A stretch of 64,000 nucleotides of DNA from Sipunculus nudus (GCA_026874595.1 CM049312.1:48241429-48305428), one strand, 5' to 3'; shown: positions 22,907 through 36,735, numbered from the stretch's first letter. Translations and numbers: made by a program. The notes: generated by a model not told the origin, from the sequence alone.

Positions 22907-25900
22907 TTTTAGCGAACCTGTGAGCTTATGCGATGGCTGGCTGCGTCCGTCGTCTGTAAATTAACCCATACTATCTTGAAAACGGCAAGAATTAGCATCA
23001 TCAAATTTTATGCAAAAAATTAGTCATCTTAAAAACTATATCGGATTTTGCTTATTTTTTGGCTAACAGCATTTTCTTAGATTTTGTAGGGAAAAAGCTA
23101 TAAAACTTTAAAATCTTCTTCCCCGAAACTGTTCAGCCAAATTGTCCAGTATTTCACAGAAATGATCCCTGGAACAATTTTTCTCAAGTTTGTTCGAATG
23201 GTTTAAGTTCAATGATTTTTGGCCGAGTTACAGGATGTTGAACATAGTCATCTGTCCAAAAAAGCATACTAAAATTACAATCTCAAAAACGGCTGGAGCT
23301 GTCATCACCAAATTTTATGCCAATGTTGGTGTCATGAGTCATATCTGAAATTGAGGTATTGGTGGCGCCACCTGCATCAGCCCTTTTTGTACAGGGGTCA
23401 TCAGTGCCTGCATCATACTGACGGCTACAAAAAACTTTTTCTCTGAAACCATATGGCCAAATATTTTAATATCGCACAGAAATGATCCTAGTATAGTGCT
23501 TTCTGAAGTTTGTTCAAATGGTCTCAGTTCAGTGACTTTTGGCTGAGTTGTGGGAAGCTGAATTTAGTCATATGCCATAACAGCCCATTTTAGCTCAGTG
23601 GCTACAAAGATCTTCTTCTCAAAAACCACTGGGTCAAATTCTAAAATCTGACTTATTAATTATCCTTAGATGTTAATAATTCAAGTTTGTTCAAATGGTT
23701 TTGGTTCAGTGATTTTTGGCTGAGTTATGGGAAGCTTAACTTAGCATTTTGCTGTTTTTTCCCATATGAGTTATAAACCTGCAAAACTTTTTTGACTGAC
23801 GCCACTGAGGCCAATTTGTTTATATTTTACAAGAATAATCCCCTTAATAAATCTTATAATAATGGTCTTTTATGGTTCCAAAGAATGAATTTTGGCTGAA
23901 TTATAAAGATTGAATTGAGTCATTTTACCATATATGTTAGCTGTGTGGAGCAGATACATCTAGCTTGGCAGCAGGTTATCAGCATGCGATACATCATGCC
24001 TCTAGACATTTAGATTTCAGGTTATATATTTATGGTTAATATTGACAAGATTGTTTTATAAAAGCTTTTAAAAATTGTAGATATATGATTTTAGATATTT
24101 CTTATGCCACTCAAGGTTTACAATGACAGGTATACAGCTCTCTGTGGGTATATAAAGACGGCTGTACATGGATTATAAATAATTGGTATCCATACTCAAT
24201 TTAATTCCACATTGGAGCTAGCATCATGAAATTTAATGCAAAAAACAAGCCATCTGAAAAACGCATTTTCTTAGATTTTAAAGAGAAAAAGCTAAAAAAA
24301 CTTTAAAAAATCTTCTCCTCTGAAACGGTCAAGCCAAATTGTTCAATATTTCACAGAAATAATATTTTATACCATCCTCTCACGTTTGTACGAATGGTTC
24401 AAGTTTGGTGAATTTTGGCCGAGTTACAGGAAGTTGAACTTAGTCATCTGTCCAAAAAAGGATACTAAAATGACAATCTCATAAACGACCAAAGCTATTA
24501 TCACCAAATTTTATACCAGTGTTGGTCACATGAGTCATATATGAAATTCAGGTATTAATTGGGCCACCTGCATTGACCTTTTTTTGTACGGGGGTCATTA
24601 CTCATCTGTACATTAACCCATAATTTCTCATAAATAGCCGGAGCTACCATCCCCAGATTTTATACAATAATCTGTTACCTATCAAATGTTGTGGGATTTA
24701 GCTTATTTTTTTTTATATCTGCATTTACTTATATTTTATAGGGAAAAAGCTGAAAACCTTTCAAAGTCTTCTTCTTGTAAACGGTCCAGCCAAATTGTTC
24801 AATATTTTACAGAAATGATCCCAGAGGCAAGCCCTCTCAAGTTTGTTCAAATGGTTTGCATTTGATGAATTTTAGCAGAGTTTCATGAATTTGAACTCAG
24901 TCATTTGGCCAAGTAAGCATACTGACATAGTAATCTCAGAAATGACAAAAGCTAGCATTACCAGGTATTATAAAAATGTTGGTCACATGACTCATATTTG
25001 AAGTTGCAGATTTTGTGGTTCCATCTACATTGACCTGTTTTTTTATGGGCAAAAACCTCATAATTTTAGCCTCTTTCAGCTTAAAATGTTTATGATTAAA
25101 CTGTCAGTTAAATCGTTCAATTTTTCAAAAGAATTATTCTAGGACATGGTTCTTTCAATCATAGCAGAAAAGCTTAATTTGGTCTTATTGCCATTATTAT
25201 GTCTATTTCAAACTGAGGACTGCAAAACTGTTTTCCTACAAAATTATTGTTTCAATTATAACTTCTGTAACATTGCACAAAAAATATTCTTAGGTGGCCT
25301 TTGTTCAAGTTTACTTGAATGATTTTTGGCAGAACTATTGGACCTTTAACAATGAAAGAACTGCATCTTTTATTATTCTAGATATTTTGATAAAAAGTTT
25401 ATATGTCAGCTTGAAAAAAAGCATATTAGCCAAAGTTTTTCAGTATGTGTATACAGATTTACCTACAGGCCCAGATTGTGTCTGTAAATAGGTTGAGAAA
25501 CTGCCAACTGTTTCAGATTTGGCAACAGATCAAGAGTCCATTCACTGCTGCCAGATATAGGTCAAGAGTTCAATTAGTGCAGCCAAGCACAAGGCATGTG
25601 ATCACCTCATGGATGACATGTGAACACCTCATGGGCACCATGTTATCATCTCGTGGGTGCCATACCCCTCAGGGCTGCATGTGGAGCCAATCTGTGAGCT
25701 TATGCAATTGTGTGGCTACTATTTCAGATTTGGCAACAGGCCAAACGTCAGTCTGGATCTATTTATAGCTGTGGCAGACTGCCAACTGTATGTGATTGGG
25801 CAACAGGTCAAGAGTTCACTCAGTGCAGCGAGGTGCAGGTCAAAAGTTCACTCAGTCTAGCCAGGTGCAGGTCATGAGTTCACTCAGTGCAGTAGCCTGA

Positions 25901-26503
25901 GCCAGCAAATTTTTCACAGTTCACTCGGGGCAACTGCCTTTCTCGCCTAAGCCTGGTTAGCCCCATGCATCAGACACAAGGTAAGTTTGATGTATTAGCC
26001 TGATATTTTGACCTGTCTATATGTCTTTGATGGCTTTCTCGTTCACAAAACAGGTGTAGCCACTTACAATGACTTTTGCACAGTGTATGTGCCTGCTTAT
26101 ATCTACAGAGGAAGATGATATATCAGCCTGAAATTGGGCATATTTATACATATCAAATAGCTTTGTCGTATACAAGACTGCATGGTGGTGCCACCTACAA
26201 TAATTTTTGCAGAGTGTATGCGCCTGCTTATTTCTCAGGAGAGGTTTGATATATCAGTCTGAAAGTGGCCATATGTATGACAGCTTCATTGTATGCAAGA
26301 CTGGTGGTGCCAGCTACAATCATTTTTGTGTTGTGTGCACCCATGCGAGAATTTCAGCAGTGATATTTGTGTAATTGTTTTTTATTCAAAATGTTTAGTA
26401 CTTGCATTGTTCATATACATGAGAAGTAATGGTCCAGCATTGAAGCATAATACCTGGTGTATTTCTCAATGCACAGGTTCGCATTAGGCCTGTAGGCCTT
26501 GTT
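22907..26503 (+). mobile_element. T2 element, ~3.6 kb, both ends present
   Basis: 5' end TTTTTAGCGAACCTGTGAGC with a GTCCGTCGTCTG tract and TTAACCC. 3' end GCACAGGTTCGCATTAGGCC, hairpin, TTGTTTT. This is the cleanest long T2 here: it lacks the 2119-bp fold-back and the 600-bp insertion seen in the first copy and so serves as their empty site (near 23945-23975 and 24660-24745). It holds one GGTGGCGCCACC at 23361. Near the 3' end lie the GTTCACTCAGTGCAG-rich zone (25560-25900), a splice-donor-like AAGGTAAGT (25979) and three TGGTGCCACC-type motifs. Confidence 0.75.
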
Positions 26504-28062
26504 TTGCAAAAAATTTGTCATGCAAAAAATTTGTCATCTAAAAAATTCTATCGGATTTTGCTTATTTCTTGGCTAACTGCATTTTCTTAGATTTTATAGG
26601 AAAGAAGCTAAAAAACATAAACAAATGTTCTTCTCTGAAACCATGCTGCCAAATTGTCAGTTCATCTGTTCCAATAATCCTCTCTGGTAATAAGAACATA
26701 TCCGAATATCCTGACTGATACATCCTTGTTGTATCCACCAAAACATAGTTTTGCGGAAACTATGTTTTCAGTCTGACACAGCCGCCGCCGCTTAGGTTTC
26801 CGGAGAACTCCTCCGTAACTACTGGGAAAATTTTTTAAAATTCTGAATTATGATCGGCTCACATGTGAATCGTAGGCCCTCATTTTTGGTTGACCTCTGT
26901 ACTTTCCTCTCTGTCCAGCGTCCATTTGTGCGTCTGTTTCCACACATAAACCCACATATCTCGGGAACCATTTGACCAATCAGGCTAAAAATGTAGCTCT
27001 TGGATAGCTTTATAACATACACTAAAAATGGTGGCACCACCTGCAACCACTTTTGCACAACGTCCATCAGTTCATCTGCCTTGGGATAAAATCACTCATA
27101 TCTCAGTGGTTTGACTTATCCACCTGAAATTTTGCAAGTTTATACATCCTAGACAGCTTTCTTAATTTTATGACAGGTGGCGCCACCTTCATTTACGTTT
27201 ACGCTGCAGACATCGAAGCTCATATCTTGGGAACTGTTTGACCGATTAGGCCAAAATTTTGCATGTGTATAGATCTCACATAGCTCTTTATCATACGCAA
27301 AATTGGTGGCACCACCTGCAACCATTTTTGCACAGGGTCCATCTGTTCATCTGCCTTGGGATAAAATCACTCATATCTCAGCAGTGGTTTGACTTATCCA
27401 CCTGAAATTTTGCAGGTTTATACATCCTAGACAGTTTACTGATTTTATGACAGTTGGCGCCACCTACATTCACATTTACCCTGCAGACATACAAGCTCAT
27501 ACCTCAGGACTGGTTTGACATGTTCCCCCGAAATTTTGCATATGTATAGATCTCATATAGCTCTTAATCATATACAAAATTGGTGGCGCCACCTGCCACC
27601 ATTTTTGCACAGCCTCCTTCTGTTTGTCTGCTGTGGTACAAAATTACTCATATACAAGTAGTGGTTTGACTTATCTGCCTAAATTTTGCATATGTATACA
27701 ACTTGGACAGCTTTCTGGATTTTGTGGTAGGTGGTGTAACCTACATACACATTTCGGCTGCAGACATCCATGCTGATATGCAACACACCTCACTCTATTT
27801 CCCCTTGCCACTCAATCCATGCCTCACTTTACCCATCCCACTCTGATTTCGGCGCATACATGTAGTCACTTGTCGAATACCCGTATTCCAGTTTTAAAAT
27901 GTCCTAGTCCGAAACTTGCAGGTCTGAAACATCCATTTTGCTGAAATCATAATACTAAGGTAGATATGCAGGTCATAAGAGGATCAATATTTAATTTTAA
28001 AAATAATCCTCCATTCATACTCCCAAACTTCGCACAGGTTCGCATTAGGCCTGTAGGCCTTG
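26504..28062 (+). mobile_element. Second T2 copy, internally deleted, carrying T3
   Basis: Follows the previous T2 directly. T2 body near the 5' end ('ATCGGATTTTGCTTATTTCTTG') is followed by a T3 insertion (26731-27873), then the T2 3' region and terminus GGTTCGCATTAGGCCTGTAG + GCCTTGTT. No T2 5' end is visible at the junction, so this looks like a tandem copy truncated at its 5' end. Confidence 0.6.
26731..27873 (+). mobile_element. T3 element inside T2
   Basis: Starts GTATCCACCAAAACATAGTTTTGCGG (hairpin partly decayed), then the CCGCCGCCGC tract. It has half units with GGTGGCGCCACC at 27176 and 27582 and variants elsewhere. It ends at GCATACATGTAGTCACTTGT. Confidence 0.65.
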
Positions 28063-28104
28063 TTGTAATTTTGAATCTATCTATAAATGTTTTATTACCT
28101 GTAG

Positions 28105-28205
28105 GTATAATTAGCAATGGACTTCCATCTCAACTTATATCAGCAGAAGTGAAGACCTTTGTTGTGATCCAAGAGCTGCTTCCTATGTTTGTTTTGTTCT
28201 TTTAA
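28105..28205 (+). CDS. Possible 3'-terminal coding exon, unknown protein
   Basis: A good acceptor (TTTTATTACCTGTAG, ending 28104) precedes an open frame. After a split codon it reads IISNGLPSQLISAEVKTFVV, then IQELLPMFVLFF and TAA at 28203-28205. A ~130-bp possible 3' UTR follows, with AATAAA at about 28337. The segment lies in low-copy sequence between two T2 elements and is in the same orientation as the HEATR6-like exons 17 kb downstream. It could end an upstream gene or be a chance frame or a LINE tail. The last residues are hydrophobic and phenylalanine-rich, which is typical of AT-rich noise. Confidence 0.25.
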
Positions 28206-28394
28206 GTATCTGTGAAACTGTGATGTTTAGCTGGTAGATGTAAGCTAAGCCTACAGCAGGAATCTGTAATTTAATGTCAACAGGAACCAGTATCTGTCTT
28301 GTTCAAGGTGAAGCTTTAAGTGTGATGTTCAACAGAATAAATTGTTTTTCAAGGACATACCCCTTAAAGCCACCAAGATAATATAACAACAACT

Positions 28395-29005
28395 ATGCTA
28401 GGTGACATAGGTATAGGTCAGGAGTTCACTCAGTGCAGTAGCTGCATTCTATTTATAGCGTTGGCAGACTGCCAACTGCATCAGATTTGGCACCAAAGTT
28501 CAGCCTGCCAACTGTGTCAGATTATGCAACAGGTCAAGAGTTCATTTAGTGCAGCCAGGTGTAGGTCATGGGTTCACTCAGTGCTAGCAATTTGTCACAG
28601 TTCACTTGGGGCAACTGCCTTTCCCACCTAAAGCTGGTCAGCCCCATGCATCAGACACAAGGTAAGTTTGATGAATTTGCCTGATATTTTGACTTGTCTA
28701 TGTGCCTTTGATGGGTTTTTCGTTTACAAGACAGGTGTCGCCACCTACAATAACTTGCACAGTGTATGTGCCTGCTTCTTTCTACAGAGGAATTTGTTTT
28801 ATCAGCCTGAAATTGGGCATATTTATACATATTGAATATCTTTATCATATACAAGACTGATGGTACCACATACAATAATTTTTGCACAGTGTGTGTCCCT
28901 GCTTATTTCTCGGGAGGGATTTGATATATCAATCTGAAGTTGGGCATATTTATATATCTCTGATAGCTTTGTTGTATACAAGGCTGGTGGTGCCAGCTTC
29001 AATCA
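28395..29005 (+). mobile_element. T2 3'-region fragment
   Basis: GTTCACTCAGTGCAG repeats, 'AGACACAAGGTAAGTTTGATG' (donor-like, at about 28660) and TGGTGCCA-type motifs. It breaks off at 'GCTTCAATCATT', where a T1 element begins. Intact T2 copies continue 'TTTGTGTTGTGTGCACCC' at that point. Confidence 0.6.
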
Positions 29006-31342
29006 TTAACTTCGCTGACTATAAGTCATCTGAGCTAAAGTCGTGGTCCCAGATCTCCTACCTAGCAGAAAACTGGGTCTTTGTGACTCTGTTCTTTGAG
29101 AAATTAAGGAAAAACCTCAATTTTTTATTCAAAACCTATTTTCACACTTCATGAAGGCCTAATATCAAACCCATGCACTCATCTGTTTTTCCTCATATTT
29201 ACCATAAATATTCATCTATATAATTCCTTTGTACATGCCAGAAATTAAGTCTGTTAAATATAATTTCTTTAAGTTATGGGCACAAAGATTCTGAGATTTA
29301 GAAATTATTCTTAGATTTTATAGGGAAAAAGCTGAAAAAGCTTTAAAAGTCTTCTTCTTGTAAATTATCCAGCCAAATTGTTCATTATTTTACAGAAATG
29401 ATCTCAGAGGCAAGCCCTCTCAAGTTTGTTCAAATAGTTTGCATTTTGTTAATTCTAGCAGAGTTACATGAATTTGAACTTAGTCATTTGGCCAAGTAAC
29501 CATACTGACATAGTAATCTCAGAAATGACAGAAGTTAGCATTACCAAGTATTGTGCAAATATTGTTTACATGACTCATATTTGAAGTTGCAGATTTTGTG
29601 GTTCCATCTACATTGACCTGTTTTTATGGGCAAAAACCTCATTATTTTAGCCTCTTTCAGCTTAAAATGTTTATGATGGAACTGTCAAATTGAATCGTTC
29701 AATTTTTCAAAAGAATAATCCTAAGACATGGTTCTTTCAATCATATCAGAATAGATTGAGTTTGTTGATTTTTGGCTGAGTGGTGAAAAGCTTAAGTTGG
29801 TCTTATGGCCATTATTATGTCTATTTCAACTGAGGACTGCAATAGTGTTCTACACAATTATTGTTTCAATTGTAACTTCTGTAACATTACACAAAAATTA
29901 TTCTTATGTGGCCTATGTTCAAGTTTACTTGAATGATTTTTGGTAGAATTATTGGACTTTTAACAATGAAAAGTCTGCATCTTTTGTTATTCTAGATATT
30001 TTGGTAAAAAGTTTATGAATATGTCACTTGAAAAAAAAGCATTTTAGCATAGTCTTTCAGTATGTGTAAACAGGTTTACCAACAGGCCATGATTGTGTCT
30101 GTATCTTTAAATAGGTTGAGAAACTGCCAACTGTTTCAGATTAGGCAACAGATCAAGAGTTCAATCAGTGCAGCCAGATATAGGTCAAGCTTTCTATCAG
30201 TGCAGCCAAGCACAAGGCATGTGATCACCTCATTGGTGACATGTAAACACCACATGGGCACTATGTGATCACCTCATGAGTATCATGTGATCACCATGTG
30301 TGTCATGCCCCTCAGGGCTGCATGTGGAGCCAATCTGTGAACTTGTGCAATGGTGTGGCTACTATTTCAGATTTGGCATCAGGCCAAAGGTCAGTCTGGA
30401 TCTATTTATAGCTTTGGCAGACTGCCAACTGTATCAGATTAGGCAACAGGTCAAGAGTTCACTCAGTGCAGCCAGGTAAAGTTCAGGAGTTCACTCAGTG
30501 CAGTAGCTGCATTCTATTTATAGGGTTGGCAGACTGCCCACTGCATCAGATTTGGCTATATCTTTCAACTGTTTGAAAATACTTGGTTTGCATTTTTTAG
30601 CGAATCGTGTTTATCATCAGGTCACATGTGAACTGCTTGCCCTCATTTTTGGTTGACCTCTGACCTTTCCTAACTGCCCAGCGTCCATTTGTGCATCTGT
30701 TTCCACACATAAACCCACATATCTCGGGAACCGTTTGACCGATCAGGCTAAAAATTTGCACAAATGTAGCCCTTTGATAGTTTTATCACATACACTAAAA
30801 GTGGTGGCGCCACCTGCAACCAAAATTTTGCATGTGTATAGATCTCACATAGCTCTTTATCATACGCAAAATTGGTGGCACCACCTGCAACCATTTTTGC
30901 ACAGCGTCCATCTGTTCATCTGTCTTGGGATAAAATCACTCATATCTTAGCAGTGGTTTGACTTTTCCACCTGAAATTTTGCAGGTTTATACATCCTGGA
31001 CCATTTTCTTGATTTTATGATAGGTGGCACCACCTACATTCACTTTTACTCTGTTGCCATCCAATGCTAATATGCAACACACCTCACTCCATTCCCCTTG
31101 CCACTTAATCTATGCCTCACTTCACCTGTCCCTCTCTGATTTCTGCGGATACACATAGTCGCTTGTTGCTGCATAGATATGCAGGACTTAAGAGGAACAA
31201 TATTAAATTTTAAAAATAAATCTTCATTCATACTCCCAAACTTTGCACAGGTTCGCATTAGGCCTTGTCTTAATAAGTTTCCTTTGAAAAGACATATTGT
31301 CAACGTGACAGTCGGCTGAGCGTCATGACCCATGGGTCACTT
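29006..31342 (+). mobile_element. T1 element with nested T2 and truncated T3
   Basis: A degraded 5' end (CTTCGCTGACT..GTCATCTGAGCTAAAG) leads into T1 body to about 29290. T2 body follows (29290-31275), ending in an abbreviated terminus TTCGCATTAGGCCTTGTCTT that lost part of its hairpin. Inside the T2 is a 5'-truncated T3 (about 30605-31167). After only about 60 bp more the T1 3' end appears: GGCTGAGCGTCATGACCC, ATGGGTC, ACTTGTT (to 31342). Confidence 0.55.
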
Positions 31343-33008
31343 GTTTAAGTCACAGCATTTGCATGCCTATGGATAGTGAATCATTTCCCCTTGTCATTCT
31401 CAAGACCATATAAAATCTGAGGATCTGGGGAGAGAATGATTTTCGTCGGAGATCTTCCTCAAGTCAAACCGTTCAAACATTCTCCTTCCCACTTACACCC
31501 TTCATCACTTAACCTTACCCGATTTCAGATTTATGTATTAATCAGTTTTCTTTATGTAATGATGGACCACTTACTATCGAAAACATTAAAGGTGCAGACT
31601 GTAGCCTAATATATTATATCAGCAGGGATTTTATTTTCAACAAGGTATCCGAAAATGTCTGGGTTTTGACTGGTTCTGCCAGGCTCAGTTTCGGATGCAC
31701 CTTACACACAGGGTCACAAACTAGTGACATTCTTGACATTGCAGAAAATCCTGTAACAGGGAATCCTTAGGCTGAAGGCGGGAAAAGCTGACTTATTTAA
31801 ATCTCTTCATAAAAATGGCTGCGAACATGTGACTACAAGGTTGTGATTATGGAAATTTATGATATCTTGTGAAACTTGTGATATCGTACAAACTAGGCCA
31901 CCGTATCTGCACTTCAGGCCAAATTCGCTTTTATACACAAAATATTAATTAGCCCTTGGCTGAGAGAGGGCTATATTGTCTGTGAAATATTTCCATGCAA
32001 ATATTTCCTTAAAAATCAACATATAAAATCAAGGCAAGAGCAGTAAAGGTACCTACAACATTTTGCTTGGGTTGCACCATAAATAAATGATAGACATTGC
32101 AGTTTGCCTTCGGGTCAGGACTAATTGTAAGCAGAGCTGTAAGTTATTCATTCCTATGTTTTATACTGTTAACCTTTATGACAGGAGAGAGATTTCTAAA
32201 TAAATACCACTTTCTATGACGGAAACAAGTTGTTTATTTGAACCGTTGGGCAAACAGTGTTTTAACGAGAATATATACCAGTTGCTATATTGCCAGTAAG
32301 TGCAATGACTCATCCTGTTAATACAAAGTCTAGTAAATGCTAGTGATAAGCCCAAATTAATAAAATCAGTTGTTCAAGTTGAACAAATATAATTTAATTC
32401 TAACCTGCTTTGACTCAGGAGTTCAGAGATAATGTTTCAAACAAAACCCTAGCTAGCAGTCCAGTGTCAACAAACTTTACCAGATTGGAAGACATAAATG
32501 GTTCGGCACCATAAAGCACCATAAAGTGCCATTAAGATCCTTTTGTTTTAATCTTTAAAATGCAGTTTTTCACTAAGGTCAAAGCAACTTGTGTCTCTGT
32601 CATTCCCCAGGTTTGAGGGAGATCATGTAAATCGCTGATTGTTGTACTGGCTGAACAGTTATAATATCAATGGGGTTTATGGTTTTTGTCATTAAGAGAA
32701 TTTCATCTCTCACTTAGTAGGACATAATTGTTAGTGTTAGATAACAAAATGGATATACATATTCTAAAAAAGTTTTGTTTTCATAATATATTCTTATATT
32801 TAAACATTTCAGTAGAAACACACATGATAATAAACATGAAAGTAACTGATTTGTCATTCTTCTGATGATTTCTTTTTTTAATTCCTTTGCAAGAGCTAAC
32901 TTTCTTATGACTTGATTTGGCAAGATAGCCAGGCTTGAAATAAGTATAAGATATAATAGACTTTATAAAAGCCCCTGTGATGATCCAAAATAAAAATGAC
33001 GAAATGAT
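31343..33008. other. Low-copy region, no gene seen
   Basis: 1.67 kb of AT-rich sequence without T-family modules. No convincing exon or RNA gene was found. Small local repeats such as 'CACCATAAAGCACCATAAAGTGCC' near 32508 are present. It is bounded on the left by a T1 terminus and on the right by composite element C. Confidence 0.5.
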
Positions 33009-34329
33009 TTTTAGCTCAGCTGACTGAAAGTCATCTGAGCTATAGCGATCACTCTTTGTCCGTCGTCCGTCTGTCTGTCCGTCTGTCTGTCTGTCCGTCT
33101 GTCTGCCTGTTAACCAGGCACAAATCGTAACCGCTGGACTTAGAACCTTGTAACTTGGGATTCTGAGAGGTCCATGAAAAATCTCCTTGGAAACCAGAAA
33201 TTAGGTCTCTGTTACCCATATCCTTCGAACTATGGGGCCCTAAAGTACCCCCCCAGAAAAGTCAAAAATTTCATACAAAATCTTCAATATCTCATTAACT
33301 ACTTGACTGATGGTCATGATTTTTGGCATACATATTGATCATGAGATGTTCCATCACTTCCTACAGACTGGTGGCGCCACCTGTATTTTTCGATTTTTTT
33401 CGAATTTTTTTCTCTATATTTGAGACCTTTAAAAATGTGAACATCTGTTAACAAGACAAAAATCGTAAAGACTGGACCTAGAATCTTAATTCTTGACACC
33501 CTGAGAGGGGTCCATGAAATATCTCCTTGGAAACCAGAAATTAGGTCTCTGTTACCCATATCCTTTGAGCTATGGGGCCCCATAGTACCCCCCAGAAAAG
33601 TCAACAATTTCATACAAAAACTTCAATATCTCAATAACTACATCACTGATGGTCATGATTTTTTGCATACATATTGATCATGAGATGTTCCTTCAGTTCC
33701 TGCAGACTGGTGGGGCCACCTGTATTTTTCAATTCTTTACGAATTGTTTTCTCTATTTGTGAGACCTTTAAAGATATGAACATCTGTTAACAGGGCACAA
33801 ATCATAAAAACTGGACCTAGAATCTTCATTCTTGACACACAGGGAGACCCATTAAAAATTCTCCATAGAAACCTGAAATTAGGTCTCTGTTACCCATATT
33901 CTTTAGGCTGTAGGTGAGGGTTATTCCGCTCCCAGTCACGCTAATTTCCTTCTTGTCCACCAGGTAGCACTAGGGTAGCGTCAGGTGGATATTCAAATGA
34001 AGGAGTTCCCTAGTTTATCAAATTCACACATGGTGGCCCAAATTGCTTGCACCTCATCACTGTTGTCGGCGGGAAAAGCACGGGATCTTGTTACTGTGAT
34101 GTCTCAGTTTGGTGGCTGTAATATTATCTTATGTATTAGTTTTAGAAAGACTATACTATGCAAATATTATGGATAATTGATGATTTTAAAGTGATAAATA
34201 CTGGGATATTATTGATAAATGGATAAAGGATATGAACGTATATATATAAAATTTACATTATGAATTACAAGTCTTATGTAATTTTTACATACAGTACACA
34301 GTATATAAGTAATATGGTCATTTGATCTG

Positions 34330-36735
34330 ATACGTCTGTGTGATGGTCCTGTGGGACTGGGTGATGAGTCCGACAGGAGTGGGTGATGGTCTTATAACAT
34401 CAAGAGGAGTGTGTGATGGTCCTGCGGGACTGGGTGATGAGTCCTACGCGAGTGGGTGATGGTCTCATGACATCAAGAGTGTGTGATGGTCCTGTTGGAC
34501 TGGGTGATGAGTCCTACAGGAGTAGTTGATGGTCTTATGACATCAGGAGGAGTGTTTGATGAGTCCTTCACGAGTGGGTGATGAGTCCTACAGAAGTAGG
34601 TGATGCTCTTATGACATCAGAAGGAGTGTGTGATGGCCCTGCGAGACTGCGTGATGAGTCCTACAGTATGGGTGATGGTCTCATGACATCAGTAGGAGTG
34701 TGTGATGGCCCTGCAGGACTGGGTGATGAGTCCTTCGCGAATGGGTGATGGTCTCATTACATCAGGAGGAGTGTGTGATGGTCCTGCAGGACTCGGTGAT
34801 GAGTCCTTCGCGAGTGCGTGATGGTCTCATGATATCAGTAGGAGTGTGTGATGGCCCTGCAGGACTGGGTGATGAGTCCTACGCGAATGGGTGATGGTCT
34901 CATGACATCAAGAGGGGTGTGTGATGGTCCTGTGGGACTGGGTGATGAGTCCGACAGGAGTGGGTGATGGTCTCATAACATCAGGAGGAGTGTGTGATGG
35001 TCCTGCGGGACTGGGTGATGAGTCCTACGCAAGTGGGTGATGGTCTCATGACATCAAGAGTGTGTGATGGTCCTGTGGGACTGGATGATGAGTCCTACAG
35101 GAGTAGTTGATGGTCTTATGACATCAGGAGGAGTGTGTGATGAGTCCTTCGCGAGTGGGTGATGAGTCCTACAGAAGTAGGTGATGGTCTTATGACATCA
35201 GAAGGAGTGTGTGATGGTCCTGCGAGACTGAGTGATGAGTCCTGCAGAAGTGGATGATGGTCTCATGACATCAGTAGGAGTGTGTGATGGCCCTGCAGAA
35301 CTGGGTGATGAGTCCTTCGCGAGTGGGTGATGGTCTCGTGACATCAGGAGGAGTGTGTGATGGCCCTGCGGGACGTGGTGATAAGTCCTACGCAAGTGGG
35401 TGATGGTCTCATGACATCAGGAGAAGTGTGTGATGAGGTTGCGGGACTGGGTGATGAGTCCTACGCGAATGGGTGATGGTCTCATTACATCAGGAGGAGT
35501 GTGTGATGGTCCTGCAGGACTGGGTGATGAGTCCGACAGGAGTGGATGATGGTCTCATGACATCAGGAGGAGTGTGTGATGGTCCTGCGGGACTGCGTGA
35601 TGAGTCCTACAGGAGTGGGTGATGGTTTCATGACATCAGGAGGAGTGTGTGATGGTCCTGCAGGACTGGGTGATGAGTCCGACAGGAGTGGATGATGGTC
35701 TCATGACATCAGGAGGAGTGTGTGATGGTCCTGTGGGACTGCGTGATGAGTCCTACAGGAGTGGGTGATGGTTTCATGACATCAGTAGGAGTGAGTGTGT
35801 GATGGCCCTGCGGGACTTGGTGATGAGTCCTTCGCGAGTGGGTGATGGTCTCATGACATCAGGAGGAGTGTGTGATGATCCTGCGGGATGTGGTGATGAG
35901 TCCTACGCCAGTGGGTGATGGTCTCATGACATCAGGAGGAGTGTGTGATGAGGTTGCGGGACTGGGTGATGAGTCCTACGCAAATGGGTGATGGTCTCAT
36001 TACATCAGGAGGAGTGTGTGATGGTCCTGCAGGACTGGGTGATGAGTCCTGCAGGAGTGGGTGATGGTCCCATGACATCAGGAGGAGTGTGTGATGCGCT
36101 TGCGGGACTGGGTGATAAGTCCTACAGGAGTGGGTGATGGTCCTGCGGGACAGGGTGATGAGTCCTACAGGAGTGGGTGATGGTCCTGCGGGACAGGGTG
36201 ATGAGTCCTACAGGAGTGGGTGAAGGTCTCATGACATCAGGAGGAGTGTGTGATGGTCCTGTGGGATTTGGTGATGAGTCCTACGTGAGTGGGTGATGGT
36301 CTCATGACATCAGGAGTGTGTGATGGCCCTGCAGGAATGGGTGATGAGTCCTACGCGAATGGGTGATGGTCTCATGACATCAGGAGGAGTGTGTGATGGC
36401 CCTGCAGGACTGGGAGATGAGTCCTTCGCGAGTTGGGGATGGTTTTATGACATCAGGAGGAGTGTGTGATGGTCATGTGGGACTGGGTGATGAGTTCTAC
36501 AGGAGTGGGTGATGGTCTCATGACATCGGGAGGAATGTGTGATGGTCCTGCGGGACTGGGTGATGAGTCCTACAGGAGCGGGTGATGGTCTCATGACATC
36601 AGGAGTGTGTGATGGTCCTGTGGGACTGGGTGATGAGTCCTACAGGAGTGGGTGATGGTCTCATGACATCAGGAGGTGTGTGTGATGGTCCTGTGGGACT
36701 TGGTGATGAGTCCTACAGGAGTGGGTGGTCTCATG
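34330..36735 (+). repeat. 73-bp minisatellite, about 33 units
   Basis: Each unit consists of three related modules: GTGATGGTCCTGCGGGACTG (~22 bp), GGTGATGAGTCCTACAGGAG (~22 bp) and TGATGGTCTCATGACATCAG + GAGGAGTGT (~29 bp). Variants (CTACAGGAG, CTACGCGAG, CTTCGCGAG; TGCGGGA, TGCAGGA, TGTGGGA) alternate along the array, and some units lack a module. Short self-complementary steps occur (TCCTGCGGGA, GGACT/AGTCC). Reading frames in it are by-products. Confidence 0.9.

Noticed and set aside
34330-36735. Hammerhead-ribozyme-like GTGATGAGTCC in every minisatellite unit
   Set aside because: A hammerhead needs CTGATGA, a stem II and a following GAAA. The units read GGTGATGAGTCC and no GAAA core follows, so the resemblance is superficial.
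34330-36735. CRISPR-like array
   Set aside because: Units are contiguous tandem repeats without unique spacers, in a eukaryotic transposon.
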